Source: AG41 sp036522815
GTDB taxonomy: Bacteria; Gemmatimonadota; Gemmatimonadetes; Gemmatimonadales; GWC2-71-9
DNA: 64,000 nt
Reading direction: 5' to 3'
NCBI GenBank assembly: GCA_036522815.1
Contig: DATDFC010000140.1
Span: 7,912 to 71,911 of the forward strand
The translations under genes were made by a program, and so were the position numbers. The notes under the pieces are model-generated. The model did no database searches. It had not been told where the DNA came from and saw nothing but the letters and a program-made list of their open reading frames with translations. Positions 51,629 to 60,531 of this stretch are shown one piece after another. Position 1 is the first letter of the stretch; each line of letters begins with the position of its first letter.

Positions 51629-51662
51629 ACTGCTTGTTGACAACGGGAGGGTCTGAAGGGAC

Positions 51663-52193
51663 GTGAACGTACCACATGAGGGTCCGAAGCGTCGCTCGCT
51701 CACCGAAGTGCTGGAGATCTCCTGCGCGTCCAAGCGTGACGCTGCGCAGTTCATGGAGGCTCTCGTCGGCCTGCTTTCGATTCGCGGGTTGGGGCCAGAG
51801 GCAACGCGGCCGGAGTCTATCAAGATGACCCTCGGCCTCTACGCCTTGTGGCAGGACGTGAGTGTCGAAGGCATGTGGAAGTACTTGGAAGAGGGGGGCA
51901 CCGGCAAGAATATTGACGCAACCGTAACCTGGTGCCGTCTGATCGGAGCTGAGCACACTGCGAGGTACCTGCAGGCGATCAACGCACTGTTTCCTGACAG
52001 ACAAGTGCTGGCAGACGATGAAGCCCGGCGGCGCTTTGTGGACCAGCTCGGCAGACGGGGGACCAAGGATCCGCTTGCAGAACTAGATCGTGAGTACAAG
52101 GGAGCTGTGGACGACGTACCGGATCGGTTGCGGGCGTATCTGAAGGGGCATCTCAAGGAGGTCGAGGCATGGCTCGCGGGAAGCCGGGCGTAA
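51663..52193 (+). CDS. Putative immunity protein, DUF4375/DMP19-like
   Basis: 176 residues, cytoplasmic, rich in acidic residues. The middle, LYALWQDVSVEGMWKYLEEG then WCRLIGAEHTARYLQAINAL and FP, follows the DUF4375 (DMP19, DNA-mimic) pattern. That family includes inhibitors of DNA-binding or nuclease proteins, which fits an immunity gene 34 bases behind a nuclease-type toxin tip. Start is GTG 51663 with AAGGGAC in front. Composition is the lower-GC type of the toxin end. Confidence 0.65.
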   Translation: MNVPHEGPKRRSLTEVLEISCASKRDAAQFMEALVGLLSIRGLGPEATRPESIKMTLGLYALWQDVSVEGMWKYLEEGGTGKNIDATVTWCRLIGAEHTARYLQAINALFPDRQVLADDEARRRFVDQLGRRGTKDPLAELDREYKGAVDDVPDRLRAYLKGHLKEVEAWLAGSRA

Positions 52194-52633
52194 GGATGTC
52201 TACGGAGGGTTATGGTGGCAGCGTGGATCGCTTTCTCTCCGAAATCGAGCGGTTAACCACGCCGCAGTGGACGCAAGTAAGCGTACGATTCCTTGAATCT
52301 GAGGAGGCGATTCGTACGGCCGTCGAGGAACCTAGTCAACTCGCGCAGGAGATCGTCATGGGCCGTCTTCCGTCTGCAGACGGGAGAACCAAGGATCAGC
52401 GACGTGAGGCCATGAAACAAGCGAACACGCGGGCGCAGACAATCACGGCGGCGTTGCCCGAAAAGGTAGAACGAGCGGGCAAGGATTTTCCACTCCGGAA
52501 GCTGGCTTCTGAGGCTGTTTGGCACGCCATGCGCGCTCTCCTCGTGCGCGAAGAACTAGAAGCACGTAGAGGCGGTCCGGAGTTGGTAACCATGCTGCTA
52601 AAGCAGTTCGACGGCCTGGTAACTCCACCATGA
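52169..52633 (+). CDS. Unknown small protein of the toxin-immunity cassette
   Basis: 154 residues, helical and charged (VDRFLSEIERLTTPQWTQVS and LPEKVERAGKDFPLRKLASE). I recognise no family. AAGGAGG seven bases before ATG 52169 fixes the start within the end of the previous gene (25-base overlap), so they are coupled. It may be a second immunity or chaperone protein. It ends 68 bases before gspG. Confidence 0.6.
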   Translation: MARGKPGVRMSTEGYGGSVDRFLSEIERLTTPQWTQVSVRFLESEEAIRTAVEEPSQLAQEIVMGRLPSADGRTKDQRREAMKQANTRAQTITAALPEKVERAGKDFPLRKLASEAVWHAMRALLVREELEARRGGPELVTMLLKQFDGLVTPP

Positions 52634-52701
52634 GGTCTCAGCTCACAGCCGGTGAGGAAACGACTTCGCCGAGACCGTGGCCGCGGAGTTCGCAGGAAAC
52701 A

Positions 52702-53136
52702 ATGCCTCAAACGGCTCGCTTGCAGGGCTTCACCCTCATCGAGATCCTCGTCGTCATCGTGGTGATCGCGGTGCTGGCAACCCTCGTCGCGCCCAACGTC
52801 TTCAGGCACGTCGCCGAGGCGAAGGACGTCACCGCCCGCTCCCAGATCGAGATGCTGGGCGCCGCGCTCGATGCCTACCGCCTCGACAACGGCCGCTATC
52901 CCACCACGGCTCAGGGGCTCGCCGCCCTGTGGCAAGCGCCCGTCCAGGATACCCGGCCCACCAGCTGGAAGGGCCCCTACTTAAGGAAGGAAGTACCGCT
53001 CGATCCGTGGGGGCGGCCGTACGTCTACACGTACCCGGGTCAACACAACGCCGCTGGCTATGATCTCGTGTCCTACGGCGCGGATGGGCAACCGGGTGGC
53101 GACGGGGAAGCGGCCGACATCCTGAGCTGGAAGTAG
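52702..53136 (+). CDS. gspG: Type II secretion major pseudopilin
   Basis: 144 residues. Prepilin signature QGFTLIEILVVIVVIAVLAT near residues 8-27 with the Glu at position +5, then the GspG body NGRYPTTAQGLAALW and the Ca-binding-type C terminus GYDLVSYGADGQPGGDGEAAD. Cleaved and methylated by a prepilin peptidase that is not in this window. ATG 52702 (AGGAAAC upstream) preferred over 52630. First gene of the secretion operon. Confidence 0.96.
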   Translation: MPQTARLQGFTLIEILVVIVVIAVLATLVAPNVFRHVAEAKDVTARSQIEMLGAALDAYRLDNGRYPTTAQGLAALWQAPVQDTRPTSWKGPYLRKEVPLDPWGRPYVYTYPGQHNAAGYDLVSYGADGQPGGDGEAADILSWK

Positions 53137-53143
53137 CCTCGCC

Positions 53144-54355
53144 ATGCCGGCGTTCGCCTACCGAGCCGTCGACTACTCCGGCAAGCGCGTCCGCGGAGCC
53201 GAAGAAGCGCCGAGTCCCGGCGCCCTGACGCACGCGCTCGAAGCGCGCGGCCTTGTGGTCGTGGAGGTAGCGGCCGCTGACACTGACCCCGGGCGCAAGC
53301 CCGGGGCCCCCTGGGTGCACCTCGGCCGGGGACAGGCGGTCCTCGAAGTCACCCGTGCCGTCGCCACACTGCTCCAGGCCGGCTTACCCCTGCCGCGGGC
53401 GCTCAGTGCCGCCGCTCACGTCGCCACGCCAGACACGCGGCAAGTCATCGAGGCCGTGCGCGAACGCGTCGCGCGTGGCGAGTCCCTCGCCGCCGCCCTT
53501 GCTGCCCACTCCGCCCTCTTCCCACCGATCTACGTCGGTCTCGTCCGCGCGGGCGAACGGAGCGGGGATCTGGCCGGGGCGTTTGCTCGGCTGGCAGAGC
53601 AGCTCGACCGCGAAGCCCGGCTCCGCAGCCGGCTCGTGTCCCTGGCGCTCTATCCATTGATTCTCACCGCGGCCGGTGCAGTCGCCCTGGCGGTCCTCGC
53701 GTTCTTCGTGCTGCCCCGCTTCGCCGACCTGCTGCACAGCACCGGGACCGTCCTCCCACGGTCGACCGCCTTCGTTCTCGGCGTCGCGACCGCGCTCCGC
53801 CGTGGCTGGCCGCTTCTGGTGCCCTTCGTGATTGCACTGCCGCTGGTGGTGGTCTGGAGTCGCCAGACGGACGAGGGACGCCGGGCAGCGAGCCGGATGC
53901 TGTTGCACCTGCCCGCGATCGGCGGACTCCGACGGCAGGTCCTCTCGGCGCGTCTGGCGCGCGTGCTCGGCGTCCTGGTGGGTGGTGGCGCGCCCCTGTT
54001 GAGTGCGCTCGAGGAGTCGAAAGCCTGCCTGTCGGATCCGCTGGTCCAGGACGAAGTGGCACGCGTGCATGACCAGGTGCGCGAAGGCGTCCCGGTGCAT
54101 CGTGCGATCGCCGCTGGAGGTTTCTTTCACCCGCTCCTGGCGCAGCTGGTGGCCGTCGGGGAAGAGTCGGGCCGGTTGCAGGAGTTCTTCGTCAAGGCAG
54201 CCGAGATCTTCGAGGAGCGCACGGAGCGTGGCGCTCAGCGCCTGGTGACGCTGCTCGAGCCAGCGATGATCGTGACGCTCGGCCTCGTCGTCGCCTTCGT
54301 CGCGCTCTCCGTCCTCCAGGCGATCTACGGGGTCAACGCCGGGGTGCTGAGATGA
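53144..54355 (+). CDS. gspF: Type II secretion inner-membrane platform protein
   Basis: 403 residues, standard GspF: two homologous cytoplasmic helical domains (about 65-170 and 265-370, each with GE-rich RAGERSGDL and AVGEESGRL motifs) and three membrane helices. It anchors the pseudopilus assembly machinery and contacts the GspE ATPase. The N-terminal FAYRAVDYSGKRVRG is typical. Starts seven bases after gspG and overlaps gspH by four. Confidence 0.95.
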   Translation: MPAFAYRAVDYSGKRVRGAEEAPSPGALTHALEARGLVVVEVAAADTDPGRKPGAPWVHLGRGQAVLEVTRAVATLLQAGLPLPRALSAAAHVATPDTRQVIEAVRERVARGESLAAALAAHSALFPPIYVGLVRAGERSGDLAGAFARLAEQLDREARLRSRLVSLALYPLILTAAGAVALAVLAFFVLPRFADLLHSTGTVLPRSTAFVLGVATALRRGWPLLVPFVIALPLVVVWSRQTDEGRRAASRMLLHLPAIGGLRRQVLSARLARVLGVLVGGGAPLLSALEESKACLSDPLVQDEVARVHDQVREGVPVHRAIAAGGFFHPLLAQLVAVGEESGRLQEFFVKAAEIFEERTERGAQRLVTLLEPAMIVTLGLVVAFVALSVLQAIYGVNAGVLR

Positions 54356-54792
54356 GGCGCGGGTTCACGCTCGCCGAAATGCTCGTCGTCCTGGCCATCC
54401 TCGGCATCACCGCGGCCGCGGTGGTCCCTGCTTTCGGTCGAGCGACCCAGGAAGACGCTGTCACCCGCACCGCACGCGACCTGGAAGGCGTGCTGCTCCA
54501 CGCTCGCGCGACCGCACTCGCGCGCGCCGTACCGGTGTGCGTAACGCTGGTCCCTGCCACGGGCCGGTATTGGACCGTGTTCGAGGCTGACGGCGGCCGC
54601 CCGGCGATCGATTCGGGAGCCGTTGCGCTCACCGGGGGCGTGCGGCTGCAAAGCCCGGGCGATCGCGCGACCGTGCGATTCGGGCCACTGGGCGTGGTGG
54701 ACGGTGATTCGCTGATGGTCCTCGGGCCCACGGGCGCTTGGGCCCTGGTCCTCGATCGCTGGACGGGAGAGGTGCATGTCGAGGCCCGATAG
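54352..54792 (+). CDS. gspH: Type II secretion minor pseudopilin H
   Basis: 146 residues. Prepilin motif RRGFTLAEMLVVLAILGI at the N terminus and a GspH-type beta domain (LLHARATALARAVPVCVTL, RVRFGPLG-like segment). Sits in the order G-F-H-I-J-K. ATGA overlap with gspF; its end overlaps gspI by 17 bases. Confidence 0.9.
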   Translation: MRRGFTLAEMLVVLAILGITAAAVVPAFGRATQEDAVTRTARDLEGVLLHARATALARAVPVCVTLVPATGRYWTVFEADGGRPAIDSGAVALTGGVRLQSPGDRATVRFGPLGVVDGDSLMVLGPTGAWALVLDRWTGEVHVEAR

Positions 54793-55168
54793 GCGCGGCT
54801 TCACGCTGCTGGAGGCGGTGGTCGCCCTGACCATCCTCGGGCTCGCCGGCGTCGCGGCGCTCGAAGCGCTCGGCGCCGAAGTCCGCGGCGCGGAGCGGGC
54901 ACGCACCGCCTCCACGGCCGCCGCCCTGGCGCAAGACCGGGTCGCCGCAGTGGCCCTCGTGCCTCCGCGCGACCTGGATGCGCTCCCCGATTCCTTCGCG
55001 CGTGGCACGTTCGGTCCTCCGTTCAGCGACTACCATTGGACCGCGCGGGTGCAACCGGTGCTCGGGGAAGCAGACCTCTACGAAGTCCGCGTCGAGGTGA
55101 GTTCGGACGCCGCTCCGTACACGCTCGTCACACGGGTCTACCGGCCGCGACCGCCGAGGCCGTTGTGA
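54776..55168 (+). CDS. gspI: Type II secretion minor pseudopilin I
   Basis: 130 residues. Prepilin motif RRGFTLLEAVVALTILGLAG, followed by the short GspI domain ending YTLVTRVYRPR. With J and K it forms the pseudopilus tip. Translation is coupled to gspJ through a GTGA overlap. Confidence 0.9.
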   Translation: MSRPDRRGFTLLEAVVALTILGLAGVAALEALGAEVRGAERARTASTAAALAQDRVAAVALVPPRDLDALPDSFARGTFGPPFSDYHWTARVQPVLGEADLYEVRVEVSSDAAPYTLVTRVYRPRPPRPL

Positions 55169-55770
55169 ATCGTCGCGGCATGACGCTCCTCGAGCTGGTC
55201 GTCGGGCTCACCGTGACGGGCGTCGTGATCACGGCGGCTTTCGCCGCCCTCGGAGTCCTTCAGGATCGTGTGGCCCAGGCGGCAGGTGTGATGAATGACG
55301 TCACGCGCGCCGCGAACGAACGGGCTGAGATTGGGGAATGGCTCGCCGGGGCCCGGCTGACGGTTGAGGAAGGGGGACCCGCTTTCCGAGGGCTCGATGG
55401 GACGCGGGACGTCCTGCCCGACGACGAGCTGACCTTCCTCACCACGGCTCCAAATCCGCTCGGCACCGGCGAGACACTGGTGCGGATCTACGTGGATCGC
55501 GACTCGGCGACGCCGGAGCAAGGGCTGACCGCCGTGTTCGCCGAGTGGCGCGGCACCGCGATCCGTCGGGTGGAGGTCGATCGGACCGTCCGCGGCCTCG
55601 ACATCCGTTACCTCTCGACGATCATGGGCCAGCGCGTGTGGCTGCCCAGTTGGGTGTCGTCCACCGTGCTGCCGGCGGGGGTGGAGCTGCGATTCCTGCC
55701 GACCATGGGCGACACGCTCGCGCCTCTGTTGCAGCTCCCGCTCATCGTGCCGCTGCGGAGGGGCTCGTGA
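55165..55770 (+). CDS. gspJ: Type II secretion minor pseudopilin J
   Basis: 201 residues. Starts at GTG 55165, overlapping the gspI stop. Prepilin motif RRGMTLLELVVGLTVTGVV; the mature domain has the GspJ-like pattern DELTFLTTAPNP and VFAEWRGTAIRRVEV. The ATG at the sixth codon is too close to the cleavage site to be the start. Confidence 0.88.
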   Translation: MNRRGMTLLELVVGLTVTGVVITAAFAALGVLQDRVAQAAGVMNDVTRAANERAEIGEWLAGARLTVEEGGPAFRGLDGTRDVLPDDELTFLTTAPNPLGTGETLVRIYVDRDSATPEQGLTAVFAEWRGTAIRRVEVDRTVRGLDIRYLSTIMGQRVWLPSWVSSTVLPAGVELRFLPTMGDTLAPLLQLPLIVPLRRGS

Positions 55771-56696
55771 GTCGCCGCGGCTTTGCGCTGCTCGCCGCGC
55801 TGTGGCTGCTCGTGGCCTTCTCGGTCGCGAGCCTCAGTCTGAGCGCATTGGCGCATGAACGGCGGCTCGCTGCCGCAAACCTGGTGGAACGGACCCAAGC
55901 GCTCGCTGCGGCGCAGGCCGGAATCGAGCAGCTGCGGAGCCGCCTGGCCCGGCGACTCTCGTTGCCCGCATCAGCGACATCACTGATCGATCCGTGGCAC
56001 AGCGTGGACTCGGTCCTGACGGACACGGTGTCGCTCGACAACGCGCGCTACAGCGTGGCGGCACGGGACGTCGGGACCCAGCTCAACTTGAATCGGGCGA
56101 CCGAGGACGAGCTGCGGCGGCTGCTCGCGTCCCTGCGCATCGACGCCGGCGAGGCGGACCGTCTGGCGCAGTGCATCATGGACTGGCGCGATCCCGACGA
56201 CCTGCACCGGGCGCGCGGGGCGGAGCGGGACGCCTACATCGCAGCCGGCGCGCCTGTCCTCCCTCGCAACGGACCGTTCCAGACATTGCCGGAGCTGCTG
56301 GGCGTCCTGGGGATGACACCCGAGCTGTACGATCGCGTCCGGCCCTATCTCACCCTGTTGGGCTCCGGTCAGGTGAACTTGAACACCGCCGATCGCCCCG
56401 TGTTGCTCACGTTGCCGGGCATGACGGAGGAGGCGGTCGCGGTGCTGCTGCGCTTGCGTCGCGACCGTCATCGGCTCGGCAATACGACAGACCTGGAGCG
56501 CGAGCTGTCACCCGGCGCGCGGCAGGTGCTCGAGCGGGCCCTTGCCGAGCTATTGCCGCAGGTCACGACCGAGATCCGCGAGGTGGTGGTCGAGAGCATC
56601 GGCTCCCTGTCGGGAAGCCCCGTCGTGGCGCGAGTGACCGGACTGTTGGTGCGGTCCGGCAGCACGGTCTTCTACGTCTGGAGCCGGGCGCAATGA
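55767..56696 (+). CDS. gspK: Type II secretion minor pseudopilin K
   Basis: 309 residues. Prepilin-like N terminus RRGFALLAALWLLVAFSVA without the usual Glu at +5, as is normal for GspK. Two helix-hairpin-helix-like SAM segments (LNLNRATEDELRRLL and VNLNTADRPVLLTLPGM) form the alpha domain. GTG 55767 overlaps the gspJ stop. It caps the pseudopilus. Confidence 0.92.
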   Translation: MSRRGFALLAALWLLVAFSVASLSLSALAHERRLAAANLVERTQALAAAQAGIEQLRSRLARRLSLPASATSLIDPWHSVDSVLTDTVSLDNARYSVAARDVGTQLNLNRATEDELRRLLASLRIDAGEADRLAQCIMDWRDPDDLHRARGAERDAYIAAGAPVLPRNGPFQTLPELLGVLGMTPELYDRVRPYLTLLGSGQVNLNTADRPVLLTLPGMTEEAVAVLLRLRRDRHRLGNTTDLERELSPGARQVLERALAELLPQVTTEIREVVVESIGSLSGSPVVARVTGLLVRSGSTVFYVWSRAQ

Positions 56697-57853
56697 GGGC
56701 GTTCGGGCGGCGAGCGTGGGTGGGGGTCGCCCTCGCCGGCGACCGGCTGGTTGCCGCGCTCCCGCGCGGGCGGGAGCTCGAGACCACAGATACGGCAGAC
56801 CTCCGCCACGTGTTCAAGGAGTTGCGGGCACGCTCTGGGCTGGCCCGCGCGACGGTCGCTGTCGCTCTCGTCCCACCCCTGGTGGACGTGCGGACGCTGA
56901 GCCTGCCGCCCCTCACCGACGATGAGCGTCGCCTCATCCTCGAGCGGGACGCGCGGCGCTACTTCGTGGGGCTCGCCGAGCCCTGGGTCGTGGGGTCGCG
57001 ATTAGTGGGCGGACGGGTCGTGGCGGCGGCTGCTCAGGCGGCGCTGGTGACGGACCTGGAGGTGGCGGTTGCGGCGGCGGGCTGGTCGCTGGGCGCGATC
57101 GTGCCGGCGCATGCGGCATGGGCCGCGGGCGTGCGGCGGCGCTGGCCGGAGCGCGCCACCGGACAGGTGACGGTGTCCCTGCCGCACGCAACCGAGGTCC
57201 TGACGCTGGTTCAGGGCCACATGATGGAGCGCCGGCGGCTGCGCACCAGCCCGACGCACGAAGCCCTCTTTGCGAATCCCGTTTGCTTCGCTGCTCGATA
57301 TGCCTCGTCGGCGGCCGGGCCGGAGCTGGTGTCGCCGGCGCAGCGCATGCGGCGGATGACGACGGCGCGACGGGTCGCGCGCGGGCTCTGGTTGGCGGCG
57401 ACCGCATGCCTGGTCCTCGCCGTGGCGATCGACTACTGGGGCCTCGCACGAGCGCTCGCCGCGGTCAGAGCAAAGCGCATGACGCTCGCACCTCAAGTGA
57501 CGCGAGCCATGGCCGCGCGCGACTCGCTCGGAGCGCTCACCGGCGGGATCGCCACCCTGCAACGTCTCACGATCACGGCGCCTCGCTGGTCGGCCTTTCT
57601 CACGAACGTGGCTGACTTCCTGCCGCGGGATGCCCACCTGGTGGCGCTACGGGCGGCGGGCGACAGCGCAGTCCTCGAGGGCGTGGCGCAACAGGCCGCG
57701 GGCGTGTTCGAGGCGCTGCAACAGATGCCCCGGCTCGCCGGCGTGCGCGCGGGCGCGCCGATTCAGCGTGACGTCCTGCCCGACGGGTCGGTGCGGGAGC
57801 ACTTCGCCGTCAACACGTGGCTGAGTGGAGCCGCGGGGCAGGGGCATCCGTGA
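56693..57853 (+). CDS. gspL: Type II secretion protein L (PilM/PilN-like)
   Basis: 386 residues. N-terminal actin-like cytoplasmic domain (about 1-215) with PilM-like strands, one membrane helix near 235-252 (GLWLAATACLVLAVAIDYW) and a periplasmic ferredoxin-like domain (about 290-380). Links the ATPase to the inner-membrane platform. ATG 56693 overlaps the gspK stop. Sequence match to classical GspL is low; the assignment rests on architecture and position. Confidence 0.82.
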   Translation: MRAFGRRAWVGVALAGDRLVAALPRGRELETTDTADLRHVFKELRARSGLARATVAVALVPPLVDVRTLSLPPLTDDERRLILERDARRYFVGLAEPWVVGSRLVGGRVVAAAAQAALVTDLEVAVAAAGWSLGAIVPAHAAWAAGVRRRWPERATGQVTVSLPHATEVLTLVQGHMMERRRLRTSPTHEALFANPVCFAARYASSAAGPELVSPAQRMRRMTTARRVARGLWLAATACLVLAVAIDYWGLARALAAVRAKRMTLAPQVTRAMAARDSLGALTGGIATLQRLTITAPRWSAFLTNVADFLPRDAHLVALRAAGDSAVLEGVAQQAAGVFEALQQMPRLAGVRAGAPIQRDVLPDGSVREHFAVNTWLSGAAGQGHP

Positions 57854-58485
57854 AGCGCTGGCTGCAGCTCGCCCCCGACGACCGGCGGGCACTGCTCAGC
57901 GGCGCGATCCTCGTCGCCTCCGCGCTCGCGCTCCGCCTGGGCGTGCTCCCATATGTTCACGCGCGTGCGGCGCTCGTGGAGCGCCTGCGCGAGCAACAAG
58001 CGCTGCTGCAGCGCGAGACGGCCCTGGTCGAATCGGCGTCTCGGGTCGCTGATGGCGTCGGCCAGGCGACACGCACTCTCGATCGAGTCAGATCCCGATT
58101 GTTGTTAGCGCGTGACCCGCTCGGGGCGGCGGCGCTGCTCGTCAGGGAGGTGAGCGAGGACGCGCGCGGCCACGGCGTGCTCGTCGAGGCGATCGAGAGT
58201 CGGCCCCCGGAATCCCTCGGCGACGATCTCACCGGTATTCAGGTCGACGTCCGCGGCCGCGGCGACCTGGAGGGGGTGCTCCGCTGGCTCCACGCCATCG
58301 AGACTGGTGATCGATTCCTGCGCGTCGAGCAGCTGAGTCTCGCCCGGCTCGAGAGCGGCGTGCCCGCCGACTCGCTCGACGTGGAGACGCTGGCCTTCGC
58401 GCTGAGCATCCGGGGCTTCCTGCTCGCTCCCCGCCCCGCGGCGTCGGCGACGGTGGTCGCGGCGGTGGACGGAGCCGTACGATGA
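57850..58485 (+). CDS. gspM: Type II secretion protein M
   Basis: 211 residues: short cytosolic N terminus, one membrane helix (about 16-36), a coiled coil (LVERLREQQALLQRETAL) and a ferredoxin-like periplasmic domain including VLRWLHAIETGDRFLRVEQL, typical of GspM/PilO. Start is GTG 57850, overlapping the gspL stop. Confidence 0.85.
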   Translation: MKRWLQLAPDDRRALLSGAILVASALALRLGVLPYVHARAALVERLREQQALLQRETALVESASRVADGVGQATRTLDRVRSRLLLARDPLGAAALLVREVSEDARGHGVLVEAIESRPPESLGDDLTGIQVDVRGRGDLEGVLRWLHAIETGDRFLRVEQLSLARLESGVPADSLDVETLAFALSIRGFLLAPRPAASATVVAAVDGAVR

Positions 58486-58979
58486 GGGCCGTGCAGCTGA
58501 GTGCCGGCGCGCTGGGGTTGGGGCTCGTGCTCCTCGCGACAGCCGTGCGGCGTGCGACGCACGTCCAGGTCCTCGCGTCCGGCACGGAATCGGCGTTTCC
58601 GAGCACCGTCACGTCGGTACCCATCCCGGCGGCGGGATACGGACTGGACCGGCTGCTCACGGCCTTGGGGAAGGATCCCTTCCACCCGGAGCGCCGCCGT
58701 CCCAATCGGCGCTTTCAACTGCCGAGCGACCTTGCTACCCGAGTCGCACGGCGACCGGATGACCAGCCGGCCAGCTCCCTTCGGCTGATCGGCACGGCAG
58801 TCACGGGGGACGCCGGGAGCGGGTTTGCGATGTGCGCCTGGCAGGGCGGGACGCCCCGCATCGTGCGGGTCGGCGAGCAGGTGAGCGGGTGGACGCTGGT
58901 GAAGGTCACGCCCGGCGCGGCGGACTTCGCGACGCCCGGTGGCCGGGTGACGGTGCGCGTACCGAAAGCGGGGACGTGA
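58482..58979 (+). CDS. gspC: Type II secretion protein C-like (HR domain)
   Basis: 165 residues. N-terminal membrane helix (about 5-25), linker, and a C-terminal small beta domain SLRLIGTAVTGDAGSGFAMC with VRVGEQVSGWTLVKVTPG, the homology-region pattern of GspC that contacts the secretin. No PDZ domain. Short for GspC, so a PilP-like name is possible. Directly before gspD. Confidence 0.75.
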   Translation: MRAVQLSAGALGLGLVLLATAVRRATHVQVLASGTESAFPSTVTSVPIPAAGYGLDRLLTALGKDPFHPERRRPNRRFQLPSDLATRVARRPDDQPASSLRLIGTAVTGDAGSGFAMCAWQGGTPRIVRVGEQVSGWTLVKVTPGAADFATPGGRVTVRVPKAGT

Positions 58980-58980
58980 C

Positions 58981-60531
58981 ATGCGGACATTCCAGAGCGG
59001 TTGCTGGCTGCTCGTGCTCGCGCTCCTCGCGGGTCCCGGCGCACGGGCGCAGGAGCCGCCAGCGGTGCGGGCGACCGCGCAGGGCCTCCTCCTGGACTTT
59101 CAGGATGCCGACCTCCGCCTGGTGTTGTCGGCGCTGGGCGAGGCAGGCCACCTGAACCTGGTCTACTCGGAGCTGCCCTCCCGGCACGTTACGCTCCGTA
59201 CCAACCAGGCGGTGCCGGTTGAGCAGATCCTGCCCCTCTTGAAAAGTCTCGCGGCATCGAACGGCCTGAAGCTGACCGAAGACGGCGCGTTCGTGCGGAT
59301 CGAAGACACCGGCCAGCGGGAAGCGCGGCCCGGCGCGGCGAAGGACACGGCGGCGCAGTCCGAGTTGCGGCTCTTTGTCTACCGCTTGAAGCACGCGCGG
59401 GCGGTGCGGCTCGCCTCCACCTTGCAGGCGATCTTCGGCGGCGCGGCGACCCGGGAGAGCGGGCAAGGGTCATACGGACCCGCAACGCTCTCAGAAGGTC
59501 TGCGACAGCAACAAGTACCCCCGATGGACACGACGCAAGCGCCGCGCGTGAACGTGCAGCTCGGCCCCGTTCGCGCGCCGGGACTGCCGGCCCGGCTGCA
59601 AGGCGAGGTGCAGATCGTCCCCGACGAGGCCACGAACTCGCTCCTCATCCGGGCTCAGGCATCCGACTGGGAAATCATTCAGGAAACGATTCAGACCCTG
59701 GACCTCCGCCCACTCCAGGTGCTGATCGAGGTCCTGATCGCCGAGGTGCGGCACAGCAAGGACTTCAACCTCGGTGTCTCCGCCCGAGTGGGGAGCGATT
59801 CAGGAGCGACTGGGAACACGGCGAGCGCGTCGCTCCAGGGCAGCTCGACGGGCGATTTCGCGCTGCGCGTGATGCGGCTAGGGCGCGTGAATGTCGACGT
59901 CGCGATCTCCGCACTGGCCTCGACGGGCGACGTTCGCATCGTATCCCGCCCCGTGCTCCTGGCACAGAACAACCAGGAATCGCGAATTCTCATCGGCTCC
60001 GAGCGGCCCTTTGTGCAGGTGTTCCGATCCCTGCCGACAGATGCGGCCGTGCGCGACCAGGTGATTCAGTACCGCGATGTCGGGACCAAGCTGACCCTGA
60101 CGCCCACGATCAACGAGGATGGCTACGTCAACCTCCAAGTCGTTCAGGAGGTGAGCAACGCCACGAACGAGACACAGTTCGGTGCGCCGATCATCAGTAC
60201 CCGCGAAGCGGCCACCCATTTGTTCGTCCGGGACGGGCAGACCGCGGTGATCGGTGGGCTGGTGGATCACGAGATCGACCGGACGCGCTCCGGCGTACCT
60301 CTGCTCAAGGATCTACCCCTCGTGGGCGGGCTGTTCGGGTCCACGCAAACGACCGACGCGCAGAGCGAGCTGTTCCTGTTCGTCACCCCGCACATCGTTG
60401 CCTCGGACGACGCTGCCGAGCGCCTGCGGGAAGGATTGGACCAGGGAGCGCCGCTGTTGCGGCAGGTGCCCAAGGGCTCCCTGTTCCCGCCACCGGCGGA
60501 CTCGACGCGCCAGGTGAAGCAACAGCCATGA
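58981..60531 (+). CDS. gspD: Type II secretion outer-membrane secretin
   Basis: 516 residues with a signal peptide ending near ARAQE. One N0-type domain (DFQDADLRLVLSALGEAGHL), one N1/N2-type domain (LRLFVYRLKHARA, EVQIVPDEATNSLLIRA), then the secretin beta-barrel domain (LQVLIEVLIAEVRHSKDF, GSERPFVQVF, VGTKLTLTPTINEDGYVNL, RDGQTAVIGGLVDHE). Fewer N domains than enterobacterial GspD. Starts one base after gspC and overlaps gspE by four. Confidence 0.95.
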   Translation: MRTFQSGCWLLVLALLAGPGARAQEPPAVRATAQGLLLDFQDADLRLVLSALGEAGHLNLVYSELPSRHVTLRTNQAVPVEQILPLLKSLAASNGLKLTEDGAFVRIEDTGQREARPGAAKDTAAQSELRLFVYRLKHARAVRLASTLQAIFGGAATRESGQGSYGPATLSEGLRQQQVPPMDTTQAPRVNVQLGPVRAPGLPARLQGEVQIVPDEATNSLLIRAQASDWEIIQETIQTLDLRPLQVLIEVLIAEVRHSKDFNLGVSARVGSDSGATGNTASASLQGSSTGDFALRVMRLGRVNVDVAISALASTGDVRIVSRPVLLAQNNQESRILIGSERPFVQVFRSLPTDAAVRDQVIQYRDVGTKLTLTPTINEDGYVNLQVVQEVSNATNETQFGAPIISTREAATHLFVRDGQTAVIGGLVDHEIDRTRSGVPLLKDLPLVGGLFGSTQTTDAQSELFLFVTPHIVASDDAAERLREGLDQGAPLLRQVPKGSLFPPPADSTRQVKQQP

